A stretch of 35,204 bases of DNA from Elusimicrobiaceae bacterium (GCA_017417005.1 JAFQAA010000017.1:1-35204); one strand, 5' to 3'; positions 16,104 to 23,088 are shown, counted from the stretch's first letter. The notes: generated by a model from the letters alone, not told the origin. Made by a program: numbers and translations.

Positions 16104-16184
16104 ATTTTTGGGGGCAAACCATCTTGACTGCCAATCTTGTGTGTATCCAAGTCTTTAACCTTTATGGTGTATCTTATGTCCCAT
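16104..16184 (-). other. rpsC: Upstream N-terminal coding segment of rpsC with an in-frame TAA
   Basis: In frame with rpsC, the minus strand from ATG 16184 reads M-G-H-K-I-H-H-K-G-stop-R-L-G-Y-T-Q-D-W-Q-S-R-W-F-A, an obvious S3 N-terminus (usual pattern M-G-x-K-x-x-P-x-G-F/L-R-L-G). The stop is TAA at 16155-16157; one base change from TTA (Leu) would give it. The normally conserved Pro7 is also changed to His. The start overlaps the rplV stop as TAATG and has a strong AGGGAGGG ribosome-binding site, so the original start signals are intact. Confidence 0.9.
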
Positions 16185-16546
16185 TATTTAAGCCCTCCCT
16201 TCTTTTCGTCACTAACAATAACTGTTAAGTGGCAAACACTTTTCTTATAAGGCATTGCTCTGCCTTGCGGGCCGGGCTGCACTCTTTTTAAGTGTTTCAT
16301 AGGACCTATGTTTGCATAGGCCTCTTTAATATAAACTTTGGAAAAATCAAGTTTCTTGCCTGATTTTACCTGAAGGTTTGAAGCTGCGGAATGAATAGTT
16401 TTTTGAACTAAGTCGCTGCAGCGAAGTCCGCTGAAATTCACAACGTTTTCAGCATATTGGACATTTTTGCCGCGGACTAAGTCTAAGAGCAAACCAACTT
16501 TCCTGCTGCCATACCTTTGAAATTTAGCTTTTGAACAAGCTTCCAT
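16184..16546 (-). CDS. rplV: 50S ribosomal protein L22
   Basis: A 120-residue L22 that lines the exit tunnel with its long beta hairpin. Recognisable parts are [14 protein letters not shown] near residues 14-27 and the C-terminal [13 protein letters not shown] region of the hairpin. Its stop overlaps the original ATG of rpsC (TAATG), the usual coupling. Confidence 0.97.
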   Translation of the reverse strand: MEACSKAKFQRYGSRKVGLLLDLVRGKNVQYAENVVNFSGLRCSDLVQKTIHSAASNLQVKSGKKLDFSKVYIKEAYANIGPMKHLKRVQPGPQGRAMPYKKSVCHLTVIVSDEKKGGLK

Positions 16547-16567
16547 ATCAAATTATCCTCTTATCTC

Positions 16568-16849
16568 TTATTTAAGGGCCTTAGACTCTTTGGTCATTCC
16601 GCCGTGGCCTTTAAATGTTCTGGTAAATGCAAATTCACCAAGTTTATGACCGATCATTCTTTCGGACACATAGACAGGTAAAAACTTCCTGCCGTTATGG
16701 ACTAAAAATGTATGTCCCACAAATGCGGGAACTATTGTGCATGCTCTAGCCCAAGTTTTAATCTGCTTTTTGTCGTTGGGGTTCATAGCTTCAACGGCTT
16801 CAAGCAAGTTATGGTCTACATAAGGACCTTTCTTTGTTGATCTTGACAT
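16568..16849 (-). CDS. rpsS: 30S ribosomal protein S19
   Basis: A 93-residue S19 of the 30S head, contacting S13. It starts [12 protein letters not shown] and contains the signature [16 protein letters not shown]. Length and sequence are standard. Confidence 0.98.
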   Translation of the reverse strand: MSRSTKKGPYVDHNLLEAVEAMNPNDKKQIKTWARACTIVPAFVGHTFLVHNGRKFLPVYVSERMIGHKLGEFAFTRTFKGHGGMTKESKALK

Positions 16850-16851
16850 TT

Positions 16852-17694
16852 CTAATTAGCTCCCGATTTAGATTTGCGTCTATCTCTGATGATCATCCAA
16901 TCCCAAGTTTTTGCCGGTCTGGTTTTTAAACCTCTTGACATTTGGTTCCAGGGTGAGCGCGGGATATTGCCGCCTTTAGAGTGGCCTCTACCGCCGCCCA
17001 TAGGGTGATCAACAGCGTTCATTGCATTACCGCGAACGGTTGGTTTGATACCGCGATGTCTGTTTCTGCCGGCATTACCGATAACAACAGCATTGTGTTC
17101 TGTATTACCGACTTGGCCGATAGTGGCGCAGCAATTTTCCGGTATAAGTCTGATTTCGCCTGACGGCATTTTGATATGGACATAACCGCCATCATGGGCC
17201 ATAATTTGAGCTTGGCTTCCGGCTGAGCGGGCAAGTTGTGCCCCTTTGCCGACTTTAAGTTCAATAGCATGGATAAAAGTACCTTCAGGTATATTTTTGA
17301 GTGGAAGGCAATTACCCGTTTTAATCTCTGCTTTAGGACCGGACATTACTTCATCGCCGACTTTAAGACCTAAAGGATGAAGCATATATTGCTTATCCCC
17401 GTCCGCATATTTTAAAAGGCAGATTCTGGCGGATCTGTTCGGGTCGTATTCAATAGAAACGACTTTTGCGGGAACGCCGAATTTTGCTCTCTTAAAATCA
17501 ATTTTTCTGTATAATTGTTTATGGCCGCCGCCAATATGGCGAACCATAATCATACCGGTATTATTTCTACCGCCGCTTTTCCTTAAACCTTTAGTTAACT
17601 TCTTTTCAGGAGTTTTCTTTGTGATTTCGGAAAAGTCTGCTACCGTAATAGTTCTCCTAGAGGGAGTATACGGTCTGAATGTCTTTATAGGCAT
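16852..17694 (-). CDS. rplB: 50S ribosomal protein L2
   Basis: A 280-residue L2, needed for subunit joining and peptidyl transfer. The C-terminal signature around [13 protein letters not shown] (near residue 227) contains the conserved histidine. The start [14 protein letters not shown] is typical. It follows rplW by 15 bases in S10-operon order. Confidence 0.98.
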   Translation of the reverse strand: MPIKTFRPYTPSRRTITVADFSEITKKTPEKKLTKGLRKSGGRNNTGMIMVRHIGGGHKQLYRKIDFKRAKFGVPAKVVSIEYDPNRSARICLLKYADGDKQYMLHPLGLKVGDEVMSGPKAEIKTGNCLPLKNIPEGTFIHAIELKVGKGAQLARSAGSQAQIMAHDGGYVHIKMPSGEIRLIPENCCATIGQVGNTEHNAVVIGNAGRNRHRGIKPTVRGNAMNAVDHPMGGGRGHSKGGNIPRSPWNQMSRGLKTRPAKTWDWMIIRDRRKSKSGAN

Positions 17695-17709
17695 AGTTTA
17701 TACTTTCTC

Positions 17710-18006
17710 CTACTTAGATGCGCCTTCAACGGCATCTATTTTATCGCCTTTTTTCAATGTGACGAACGCCTTTTTAAGATCAGGTCTTTTTCCGGCGAAG
17801 CGCCCCATTCTTTTGACTTTGCCGCGTAAAACGCTTGTGGCAATTTTTTCAACTTTAACTTTAAAAATTGTTTCCACAGCTTCGCGGATTTCGTGCTTGT
17901 TTGCTGATTTTTCCACAACAAAGCAGTAGCAATTATCACTATCTCTTAAGATTAAGCTTTTTTCTGTTAAGAGGGGTTTTCTTAATGTTTCGTATGTTTT
18001 TGTCAT
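17710..18006 (-). CDS. rplW: 50S ribosomal protein L23
   Basis: A 98-residue L23 at the tunnel exit, docking site for trigger factor and SRP. It shows the family pattern [10 protein letters not shown] near the start, [11 protein letters not shown] and the loop-adjacent [12 protein letters not shown]. Standard position between rplD and rplB. Confidence 0.97.
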   Translation of the reverse strand: MTKTYETLRKPLLTEKSLILRDSDNCYCFVVEKSANKHEIREAVETIFKVKVEKIATSVLRGKVKRMGRFAGKRPDLKKAFVTLKKGDKIDAVEGASK

Positions 18007-18020
18007 TTTTTAATCTCCCT

Positions 18021-18629
18021 TTATTTGCTCATCTTTTCAAGTGCTTCTTTGGTGATAATAACTTTTGTGGAGTTCAAAACAGCATAAGCGTTTAAATCAC
18101 TTGGAACCATTTTGTTTAAGCCTTCAATATTGCGGCTTGCTTGGTCAAGTTTTGCATCTTTTGAACTGACTATCAAAGGTTTTTTGCCGGCTTCTAAAGT
18201 TTTTAAAACTTCAGCAACCATTTTTGTTTTGGCTTCTTTGATATCAAAATTATCAAGAATTATAATGCTATCGCTATTATATTTGCTGCTTAAAGCGTGT
18301 GCTAAAGCAAGGCGTCTTTTTGCGACGGGCAAATCAATTCTGAAAGAGTGCGGGGTAGGCCCAAAAGCCACACCGCCGTGGCGCCAGATGGGTGAGCGCA
18401 TGCTACCATGTCTTGCGCGACCTGTGCCTTTTTGTTTCCACGGCTTCTTGCCTGTTCCGCTTACTTCGGAGCGGGTTTTTACATCTGCCGTGCCGGATCT
18501 TTGGTTAGCCAAAAAGGCTGTGATGACTTCGTGTAAGAAAGTCGGGTTAGGCTTTACACCGAACAAGGCTTCCGGTAAATTAATTTTACCTTGTTCTTTA
18601 CCTTGGATATTTAAAAGTTTAGTTTCCAT
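18021..18629 (-). CDS. rplD: 50S ribosomal protein L4
   Basis: A 202-residue L4. The extended loop reaching the tunnel wall is visible as G-T-G-K-K-P-W-K-Q-K-G-T-G-R-A-R-H-G (near residues 55-73). In E. coli L4 represses its own S10 operon through the leader RNA; the long structured leader upstream of rpsJ makes similar control plausible, but no homologous L4 site was recognised. Confidence 0.97.
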   Translation of the reverse strand: METKLLNIQGKEQGKINLPEALFGVKPNPTFLHEVITAFLANQRSGTADVKTRSEVSGTGKKPWKQKGTGRARHGSMRSPIWRHGGVAFGPTPHSFRIDLPVAKRRLALAHALSSKYNSDSIIILDNFDIKEAKTKMVAEVLKTLEAGKKPLIVSSKDAKLDQASRNIEGLNKMVPSDLNAYAVLNSTKVIITKEALEKMSK

Positions 18630-18640
18630 TTTGCGCCTTC

Positions 18641-19417
18641 CTATTTCTTCTTGGTATTAGCGGCTTTAGAAGCAGAAATCTTCTGCACTTGGGCGGCTAC
18701 TACATGTTTTTTGGGTTTGGAAGTTTCCAACACGGACACGATTGTTCCTTTTGCACCGGGAACGGAACCTTTTAAGAAAATTAAGTTATTTTCTGTGTCA
18801 ACTTTAGCAACTTCAATTTTGGAAATTGTTGTTGTGGTAAAGCCATAATGGCCGGCCATTCTTTGACCGCTGAGAACTTTACCCAAAGATCTTCTGGAGG
18901 CTAAACCGCCGGGTGCTCTTTCTCTATCGCTTGCGCCGTGGGAAGCAGGTTGACCTGCAAAGCCGTGGCGTTTCATAGCACCGGCAAAACCTCTGCCTTT
19001 AATTTTACCCTGAACATCAACATAATCGCCAGGTTTAAAAATTTCACCAAGATTGATAACTTGACCGACTTCAAAGCCATTTACATCAGCAAGGCGATAT
19101 TCTTTAATATGTCTGACAGGGCTAATACCTAATTTTTTGAAATTGCCCAAATCGGGTTTGTTAAGTTTGTTTTCCTTAACTTCGCCAAAACCCACGGCAA
19201 CGGCATTATAGCCGTCCTTTTCCTGAGTTCTGACACGAACAACCTTGCAAGGTCCTGCGTGAACAACAGAAACTGCATTAAGGTTGCCCTTTTCATCAAA
19301 CAACTGGGTCATACCTAACTTTTCACCAATAACAAATCTTAAGGTTGACGGAGCTGTTTTAACTTCTGCCTTGGCGTTTTCTGCCGGGGCAGCTTGTGTG
19401 TTTGTTTCTTGTGTCAT
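18641..19417 (-). CDS. rplC: 50S ribosomal protein L3 with N-terminal extension
   Basis: A 258-residue L3. The core starts about residue 28 with G-E-K-L-G-M-T-Q-L-F and includes K-R-H-G-F-A-G-Q-P-A-S-H-G and H-R... type basic segments that reach the peptidyl transferase centre. The first 27 residues are Ala/Thr/Glu/Lys-rich and are not part of the usual L3; a shorter start is possible, but AAAGGAAAA lies at proper spacing from this ATG. A 207-base gap separates it from rpsJ. Confidence 0.95.
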   Translation of the reverse strand: MTQETNTQAAPAENAKAEVKTAPSTLRFVIGEKLGMTQLFDEKGNLNAVSVVHAGPCKVVRVRTQEKDGYNAVAVGFGEVKENKLNKPDLGNFKKLGISPVRHIKEYRLADVNGFEVGQVINLGEIFKPGDYVDVQGKIKGRGFAGAMKRHGFAGQPASHGASDRERAPGGLASRRSLGKVLSGQRMAGHYGFTTTTISKIEVAKVDTENNLIFLKGSVPGAKGTIVSVLETSKPKKHVVAAQVQKISASKAANTKKK

Positions 19418-19624
19418 TTATTTTCCTTTAACGGCCGCATCATAATTAGAAGGAAAGGTTTTTGTGCTGCCTTTGCCTTATGTTGCCTTATGGCACTAAC
19501 TACTGCGTCACCTAATTTTTACTGATGCAGAGTTCTTGTGTTTTCTGCACCCGATGCCCCTTGTTTAAGAAGCACCGCTATAAATCGTGTCAACTAAACC
19601 TTTTTGCTTTAGGCAAAAAGGTAT
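19418..19624 (-). other. Long rpsJ-rplC intergenic region
   Basis: No gene is seen in these 207 bases, unusually long for this junction. On the minus strand it starts with the downstream arm of a strong hairpin (own entry), then has a 6-bp hairpin TGCAGA/TCTGCA (near 19523-19546) and two copies of ATAAGGCAA close together. Only a very short unsupported frame leads into rplC. It may hold control signals for rplC onward. Confidence 0.5.
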
Positions 19625-19631
19625 TTAGTTG
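19591..19631 (-). repeat. 17-bp inverted repeat overlapping the rpsJ stop codon
   Basis: CAACTAAA-CCTTTTTGC at 19591-19607 pairs with GCAAAAAGG-(TA)-TTTAGTTG at 19613-19631, with a two-base bulge and a five-base loop. The rpsJ stop codon (19625-19627) lies inside one arm. No T-run follows on either strand, so a standard terminator is unlikely; partial termination, processing or mRNA stabilisation are possible. Confidence 0.7.
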
Positions 19632-19972
19632 CTCTTGATTGCCACATCTACACCGGCCGGTAAATCAAGTTTCATTAATTCATCAACGGTTTTAGAAGTG
19701 GGACTCTTAAGATCAATAAGTCTTTTGTGGATACGCATTTCAAATTGCTCTCTAGATTTTTTATCTGTATGGGGAGAGCGAAGAACTGTGTATTTGCGAA
19801 TTTTAACCGGTAAAAGAACCGGACCGCAAACTAAGGCGCCGGTTTTTCTGGCGGTATCAACAATTCTTGAAACAGAGTTATCCAACATTCTGTAATCATA
19901 AGAGCGAAGTTTAATGCGGATCCTTTCTTGTCCGCTTAACTTTGCTGTTTTCTTTTCTGTTTTTTCTGCCAT
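19625..19972 (-). CDS. rpsJ: 30S ribosomal protein S10 (NusE)
   Basis: A 115-residue S10, first gene of the superoperon. The core begins [11 protein letters not shown] near residue 18 and includes [19 protein letters not shown] and [10 protein letters not shown]. It has a short Lys-rich N-terminal extension. S10 also acts in transcription antitermination with NusB. An AGGAAA site precedes the start at rather long spacing. Confidence 0.97.
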   Translation of the reverse strand: MAEKTEKKTAKLSGQERIRIKLRSYDYRMLDNSVSRIVDTARKTGALVCGPVLLPVKIRKYTVLRSPHTDKKSREQFEMRIHKRLIDLKSPTSKTVDELMKLDLPAGVDVAIKSN

Positions 19973-20049
19973 TGTTTTTTGTTTTCCTAATTTCTTTTTT
20001 TAAAAAATATCTTTTTAAAAATCTTATCGCTTCCTTGCTTTTCTCTGAC

Positions 20050-20096
20050 GGCAAAACTCCAATTTTTGCCTTTTGTTTTTTTTGAGAAAACAAAGG
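20050..20096 (-). promoter_or_regulatory. Second and third hairpins of the S10 leader
   Basis: Two adjacent stems are seen. One pairs CC-TTTTGTTTT (from 20069) with AAAACAAAGG (to 20096), with one bulged base. The other pairs GGCAAAA (20050-20056) with TTTTGCC (20064-20070). They share bases 20069-20070, so they compete at their junction, a layout often seen in attenuators. No terminator T-run is evident after the promoter-distal stem. Confidence 0.45.
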
Positions 20097-20098
20097 GT

Positions 20099-20163
20099 CT
20101 AAAAGATACCTCTATGGCCGTTGTGTTAACTTGCAACAACCATAGTCCTGAGATTTCTTTTAG
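20099..20163 (-). ncRNA. Structured 5' leader element upstream of rpsJ
   Basis: A 65-base two-tier stem lies between promoter and rpsJ. The outer 8-bp stem CTAAAAGA/TCTTTTAG (20156-20163 with 20099-20106) encloses an asymmetric internal loop. The inner 12-bp stem is CTATGG-TT-GTTG with CAAC-GG-CCATAG (20134-20145 with 20112-20123), where the two central pairs are G-U wobbles in the minus-strand RNA only. That strand bias supports an RNA function. I do not recognise a known riboswitch; a ribosomal-protein autoregulatory leader is the simplest guess. Confidence 0.5.
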
Positions 20164-20189
20164 AGGCGATACAATACACCTACTCTTAT

Positions 20190-20220
20190 ATTATACCAAA
20201 TAATTTGGTATTTTTAACAA
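20190..20220 (-). promoter_or_regulatory. Promoter of the S10 superoperon (proximal), with palindrome in the spacer
   Basis: Minus strand: TTGTTA (20220-20215), 19-base spacer, then TATAAT (20195-20190) preceded by TGG, an extended -10. Transcription would begin near 20183, giving a leader of about 210 bases before rpsJ. A perfect 8+1+8 palindrome TACCAAAT-A-ATTTGGTA (20194-20210) fills the spacer and enters the -10 box, so a dimeric repressor could bind there; it may also be chance in AT-rich DNA. Confidence 0.65.
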
Positions 20221-20271
20221 TTTTTAAAAAATCTTCTTCAATTTTGTTAGGGCAAATTTTGCCTTGTTTAT

Positions 20272-20280
20272 ATTATAGCA
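20272..20280 (-). promoter_or_regulatory. Distal extended -10 promoter of the S10 superoperon
   Basis: TGCTATAAT on the minus strand (20280-20272). No good -35 box is present 17 bases upstream, as is typical for extended -10 promoters. A small palindrome GGCAAA-T-TTTGCC lies downstream of it near 20251-20263. The same TGCTATAAT box recurs upstream of rpmG. Confidence 0.45.
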
Positions 20281-20290
20281 TTTTTATAGC

Positions 20291-20332
20291 AAAACACCCG
20301 CTCTTTAAAAAAATAAAAAGGGCGGGTGTTTT
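20291..20332 (-). terminator. Terminator of the secreted Lys/Asn-rich protein gene
   Basis: AAAACACCCGC (20291-20301) pairs with GCGGGTGTTTT (20322-20332), extended inward by five further pairs including one wobble, around an A/T loop. The arms end in A/T runs, so it can terminate in either direction. It separates the secreted-protein gene from the S10 promoters. Confidence 0.8.
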
Positions 20333-20353
20333 AAATTTATAAACTAAATAAGT

Positions 20354-20872
20354 TTATTTTGTGGAAGTTGCTTCTTTCCAAGCATTTGCTTCTGCTTTAG
20401 CAGCATTTTTTGTGTTTCGCCAATTTTGCTTTACGCTTTTTTCAGTATTTTGAGCATTTTGCTTTGCCTGATTTTGACGATTTTTCCAATTCTGCCTCAT
20501 CTGATTGTGGCGTTCTTTCCAATTTTGTTTGGCCTGCTTTTCAGCATTTTTGGCATCTTTTTTTGCTTGGATTTTTTTGTTTTTAAAATCTTGTTTTGCC
20601 TGCTCCCATTTTGCTTTATTTTCCGCATTTTTTGCGGCATTTTCTTTTTGGGCATTGGTAACTTTTTCGTTCCAATTCTCTTTAGCTTCTTTTATATTTT
20701 GCTTTGCAGCTGCTTTATCTGCTTTATATTGCTCTTTTACAGATTTAACGGCTGCTTTAGCACATTCGTTTTTGCACGCAAGGTCTTCTGCTGTGCAAGA
20801 ACAGGTATCGGCGGCAAAAGAAACTGCGCCAAAGGCAACAAAAGTTGCTGTTAAGACAAATAATTTTTTCAT
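20354..20872 (-). CDS. Secreted Lys/Asn/Gln/Ala-rich protein with QNW repeats, function unknown
   Basis: A 172-residue protein I do not recognise. The start at M-K-K-L-F-V-L is chosen because AGGAGAAAC lies at ideal spacing; an ATG 21 bases upstream would overlap that site. A signal peptide (about 1-20, ending S-F-A) is followed by a small cysteine cluster (C24, C26 and two more C near residues 33-37). The rest is a charged, helix-prone low-complexity region with repeated (K/R)QNW(K/R) units and many A-K-N blocks, likely coiled coil. It could be a periplasmic polyanion-binding or envelope-spacing protein; this is speculation. It has its own promoter and terminator. Confidence 0.8.
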   Translation of the reverse strand: MKKLFVLTATFVAFGAVSFAADTCSCTAEDLACKNECAKAAVKSVKEQYKADKAAAKQNIKEAKENWNEKVTNAQKENAAKNAENKAKWEQAKQDFKNKKIQAKKDAKNAEKQAKQNWKERHNQMRQNWKNRQNQAKQNAQNTEKSVKQNWRNTKNAAKAEANAWKEATSTK

Positions 20873-20916
20873 TGTTAGTTTCTCCTTATACATAAGTTTG
20901 ATTTTATATACATAAA

Positions 20917-20925
20917 ATTATACCA
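20917..20925 (-). promoter_or_regulatory. Extended -10 promoter for the secreted protein gene
   Basis: TGGTATAAT on the minus strand (20925-20917), with no clear -35 box. Transcription would start near 20910, leaving a leader of roughly 38 bases before the ATG at 20872. It has the same extended form as the promoters of the S10 operon. Confidence 0.5.
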
Positions 20926-20953
20926 TTATTTATTATAAGTTTTGGAGATTTTT

Positions 20954-22189
20954 ATGGAAATTATATTTGTTTTTATTGCTCTTGCCCTCGGCATTATTCT
21001 TGGAAAATTTATTTTTGCTAAAACGGGTGAAACCCAATTTTTAAAAGAAGAATTATCTAAAAAAGACTCTCTTATTGCCGCAAAAGAACAGGAAAACAAA
21101 GAACTAACCGCCAAATGCGCCGGCGAACAAAAACAAAGAGAAATCGCCGAAAGTTTTAATAAGGAAAGGGAAAACGCTTTTAAAACTATCGCCCAAGAAG
21201 TTTTGGAAGAAAAAGTTAAAAACTTTAGCGAGCAGGCAAAAACAAGTTTTACCCCCCTTCAACAAGATGTCCGAAATTTTAGAGAAAAACTTGAAAAACT
21301 TGAAGAAGCAAACAAAATAGGGCAAGTAGAGCTTAAAGAAGGAATCAAGGATGTTTTAAATCTAAATAATACCCTTCAGCAACAAGCGCTTGATTTAACA
21401 AAAGCCATTAAAGGCGATCCAACAGCAAAAGGCGCCTGGGGTGAGGCCACGCTTTTTAATATTCTTGAAAATGCGGGCTTGCAAAAAAATATAGATTTTT
21501 TTGAACAATCAGTCCACGGCGAACACCGCTTTGATATTCTTTTAAAATTGCCAAATAATAATTATTTGATTATTGATTCTAAAACAACTTTTGAACATTA
21601 TATGAATTATTCCGCCTGCCAAGAGGAAGAAGAGCAAAAAAAATATCTAAAAGCCCACATTGAAGATATAAAAGACACTATAAAAGACTTAGCAAAAAAG
21701 GAATATCCAAAAGATATTAAAGACCCAAACGGCGAAACTTTCCGCCCGGATTTTACTTTGATGTTTGTTAACCCGCAAAGCGCACTTGAGTGTGCTTTAA
21801 AGGCAGATAATACTTTGCTTAATTTTGCGTGGAAAAATAATATTTTACTTGTCTGCTACGATACTTTAATAAATACTATTGAAATTGTTAAAAAATTGTG
21901 GAATATTGAAAACCAATACGCCAAAATGCAAGATACTATTGACCTAATTAAAAAGATGAATAATGAGTTTACTTACTTTTTAACCAGCTTTGCAAGAGTT
22001 GAAGAAAGCGCAAAGAATTGCCTTGAAACAATAAAAGTGGCACGCGGCCATATTGACGGCGATAAAGGTGCCCTTTTGCCTTTAGTTAATCAAATACAAA
22101 AAACTTATCACGCACCGGAAATTTCTAAAGATAATGCGCGCTTAATTACAAAAGCCGATTATGAATATGACGGAAAAGGCAGCAATTAG
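20954..22189 (+). CDS. rmuC: DNA recombination protein RmuC family
   Basis: A 411-residue RmuC-type protein. The start is ATG at 20954, with TTTGGAG just upstream; an in-frame TTG inside that site was rejected. An N-terminal membrane segment (about 2-18) leads into a long coiled coil (about 25-145), then the RmuC domain with K160-G-A-W-G-E165 and a nuclease-like core R-F-D-I-L ... I-I-D-S-K (about 192-210), the D-x(n)-D-x-K pattern of the PD-(D/E)xK fold. RmuC limits inversions between short repeats in E. coli; biochemical activity remains inferred from the fold. No terminator separates it from the next gene. Confidence 0.92.
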   Translation: MEIIFVFIALALGIILGKFIFAKTGETQFLKEELSKKDSLIAAKEQENKELTAKCAGEQKQREIAESFNKERENAFKTIAQEVLEEKVKNFSEQAKTSFTPLQQDVRNFREKLEKLEEANKIGQVELKEGIKDVLNLNNTLQQQALDLTKAIKGDPTAKGAWGEATLFNILENAGLQKNIDFFEQSVHGEHRFDILLKLPNNNYLIIDSKTTFEHYMNYSACQEEEEQKKYLKAHIEDIKDTIKDLAKKEYPKDIKDPNGETFRPDFTLMFVNPQSALECALKADNTLLNFAWKNNILLVCYDTLINTIEIVKKLWNIENQYAKMQDTIDLIKKMNNEFTYFLTSFARVEESAKNCLETIKVARGHIDGDKGALLPLVNQIQKTYHAPEISKDNARLITKADYEYDGKGSN

Positions 22190-22192
22190 GTT

Positions 22193-22221
22193 TTTACAAC
22201 TTTATTTCTAGCTGGTAAAAA
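22193..22221 (+). promoter_or_regulatory. Candidate promoter for the SIMPL-domain gene
   Basis: TTTACA (22193-22198), 17-base spacer, TGG and then TAAAAA (22216-22221). This is a moderate match to a sigma-70 promoter with an extended -10. It lies in the 62-base gap after rmuC, so the SIMPL gene can be transcribed alone as well as with rmuC. Confidence 0.4.
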
Positions 22222-22251
22222 ATATAAAATATATTTATTAAGGAGAAACTT

Positions 22252-22995
22252 ATGGAAGAAAATAAAAACACTTGTAGTTGCACTAAAAAATATATTGCAT
22301 TTTTGATACTTGCCCTTGGCATTTTAGGGGCCGGTTTTGCAATAGGCTGTTATTATTACCACGCAAAAATGGATAATAATTTTGTAGTAGTCAAAGGTTT
22401 GGCCGAGCAAGATGTTAAAGCAGATCTTGCCGTGTGGGATTTAAAATATGTCCTAACCGGTAATGATGTTATTGCCTTGCAAAAGAAATTGACCGAACAA
22501 CAAAATATTATTGTTAACCACTTAAAAAAACAAGGCTTTGAAGATTCCGAAATTAATATCGGCCGCCTTAATACAAACGACCTTACCGCCAACCCTTATA
22601 GAAGCGAACAACTTGGCACGCGCTTTATTTTAAACCAAACAATCACTATCAGCAGCAAAAAAGTTGAACTGGTGGAAAAATCTATCGGCACTTTAAGCGA
22701 ACTTGTGGCCCAAGGTATTATTTTTGACAACCAGGAATATTCTTCCCCGGTTGCTTATATCTTTACAAAATTAAATGATATTAAGCCGCAAATGCTTAGC
22801 ACCGCGACAGAAAAGGCAAAAGCCGCCGCTAATGAATTTGCAAAAAGTTCCGGCACAAAAGTTGGCAAAATACACCGCGCCCAGCAAGGTGTGTTTTCCA
22901 TTTTACCTAGGGAAGAAGCCCCCGGTGTTATGGAATCACAACAAATAAACAAAAAAGTTCGCGTTGTTAGCACTATTGAATATTATTTAGATTAG
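22252..22995 (+). CDS. SIMPL domain (DUF541) membrane-anchored periplasmic protein
   Basis: A 247-residue protein with a cytoplasmic tail containing T-C-S-C, one membrane segment (about 15-35) and a SIMPL domain (about 43-245) starting V-V-V-K-G-L-A-E-Q-D-V-K-A-D, where most family members have G-x-G/A followed by V-x-A/P-D. The family is widespread in Gram-negative envelopes, related to BP26/OMP28, and its role is poorly defined. AAGGAG at proper spacing supports the start. A strong terminator follows immediately. Function beyond family name is not claimed. Confidence 0.88.
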   Translation: MEENKNTCSCTKKYIAFLILALGILGAGFAIGCYYYHAKMDNNFVVVKGLAEQDVKADLAVWDLKYVLTGNDVIALQKKLTEQQNIIVNHLKKQGFEDSEINIGRLNTNDLTANPYRSEQLGTRFILNQTITISSKKVELVEKSIGTLSELVAQGIIFDNQEYSSPVAYIFTKLNDIKPQMLSTATEKAKAAANEFAKSSGTKVGKIHRAQQGVFSILPREEAPGVMESQQINKKVRVVSTIEYYLD

Positions 22996-23010
22996 TTTTG
23001 CTTTTTTATA

Positions 23011-23047
23011 AAACTCCGTCTTATTAAAAACAAGACGGAGTTTTTTT
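23011..23047 (+). terminator. Terminator of the rmuC-SIMPL transcription unit
   Basis: AAACTCCGTCTT (23011-23022) pairs perfectly with AAGACGGAGTTT (23032-23043) over a 9-base loop and is followed by a T-run to 23047. The A-run on the left side makes it potentially bidirectional, facing the convergent rplA operon. Confidence 0.9.
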
Positions 23048-23052
23048 ATAAT

Positions 23053-23088
23053 AAAAAAGCCCCGAACTTCATTAAAGAAATTCGGGGC
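23053..23088 (-). terminator. Terminator after rplA
   Basis: GCCCCGAA (23059-23066) pairs with TTCGGGGC (23081-23088), followed on the minus strand by six T (23058-23053). It closes the rpmG-rplA operon 15 bases after rplA, so rplJ-rplL-rpoBC are not co-transcribed. Confidence 0.92.

Noticed and set aside
15336-16184. Reassignment of TAA to a sense codon
   Set aside because: Many genes here end at TAA at family-typical positions (rpmJ, rpmG, secE, rplV, infA), so global reassignment does not fit; only local readthrough or an error remains possible.
19418-19447. Nine-codon frame MMRPLKENK ending in an ATGA overlap with rplC
   Set aside because: There is no Shine-Dalgarno in front of it, and the rplC ribosome-binding site explains the region.
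3370-19895. Many plus-strand open frames of 60-180 codons across the ribosomal cluster
   Set aside because: They lie wholly opposite well-identified ribosomal, rpoA, secY and mre genes, lack ribosome-binding sites and show no family resemblance.
19973-20353. AT-rich region considered as a possible replication origin
   Set aside because: No DnaA-box cluster (TTATNCACA-type) was seen and no dnaA/dnaN neighbours; promoters and leader explain it.
20426-20915. Two plus-strand frames opposite the secreted-protein gene (Phe/Cys/Ile-rich)
   Set aside because: They mirror the low-complexity Lys/Asn codons of the real gene on the minus strand; the real gene has a signal peptide, SD, promoter and terminator.
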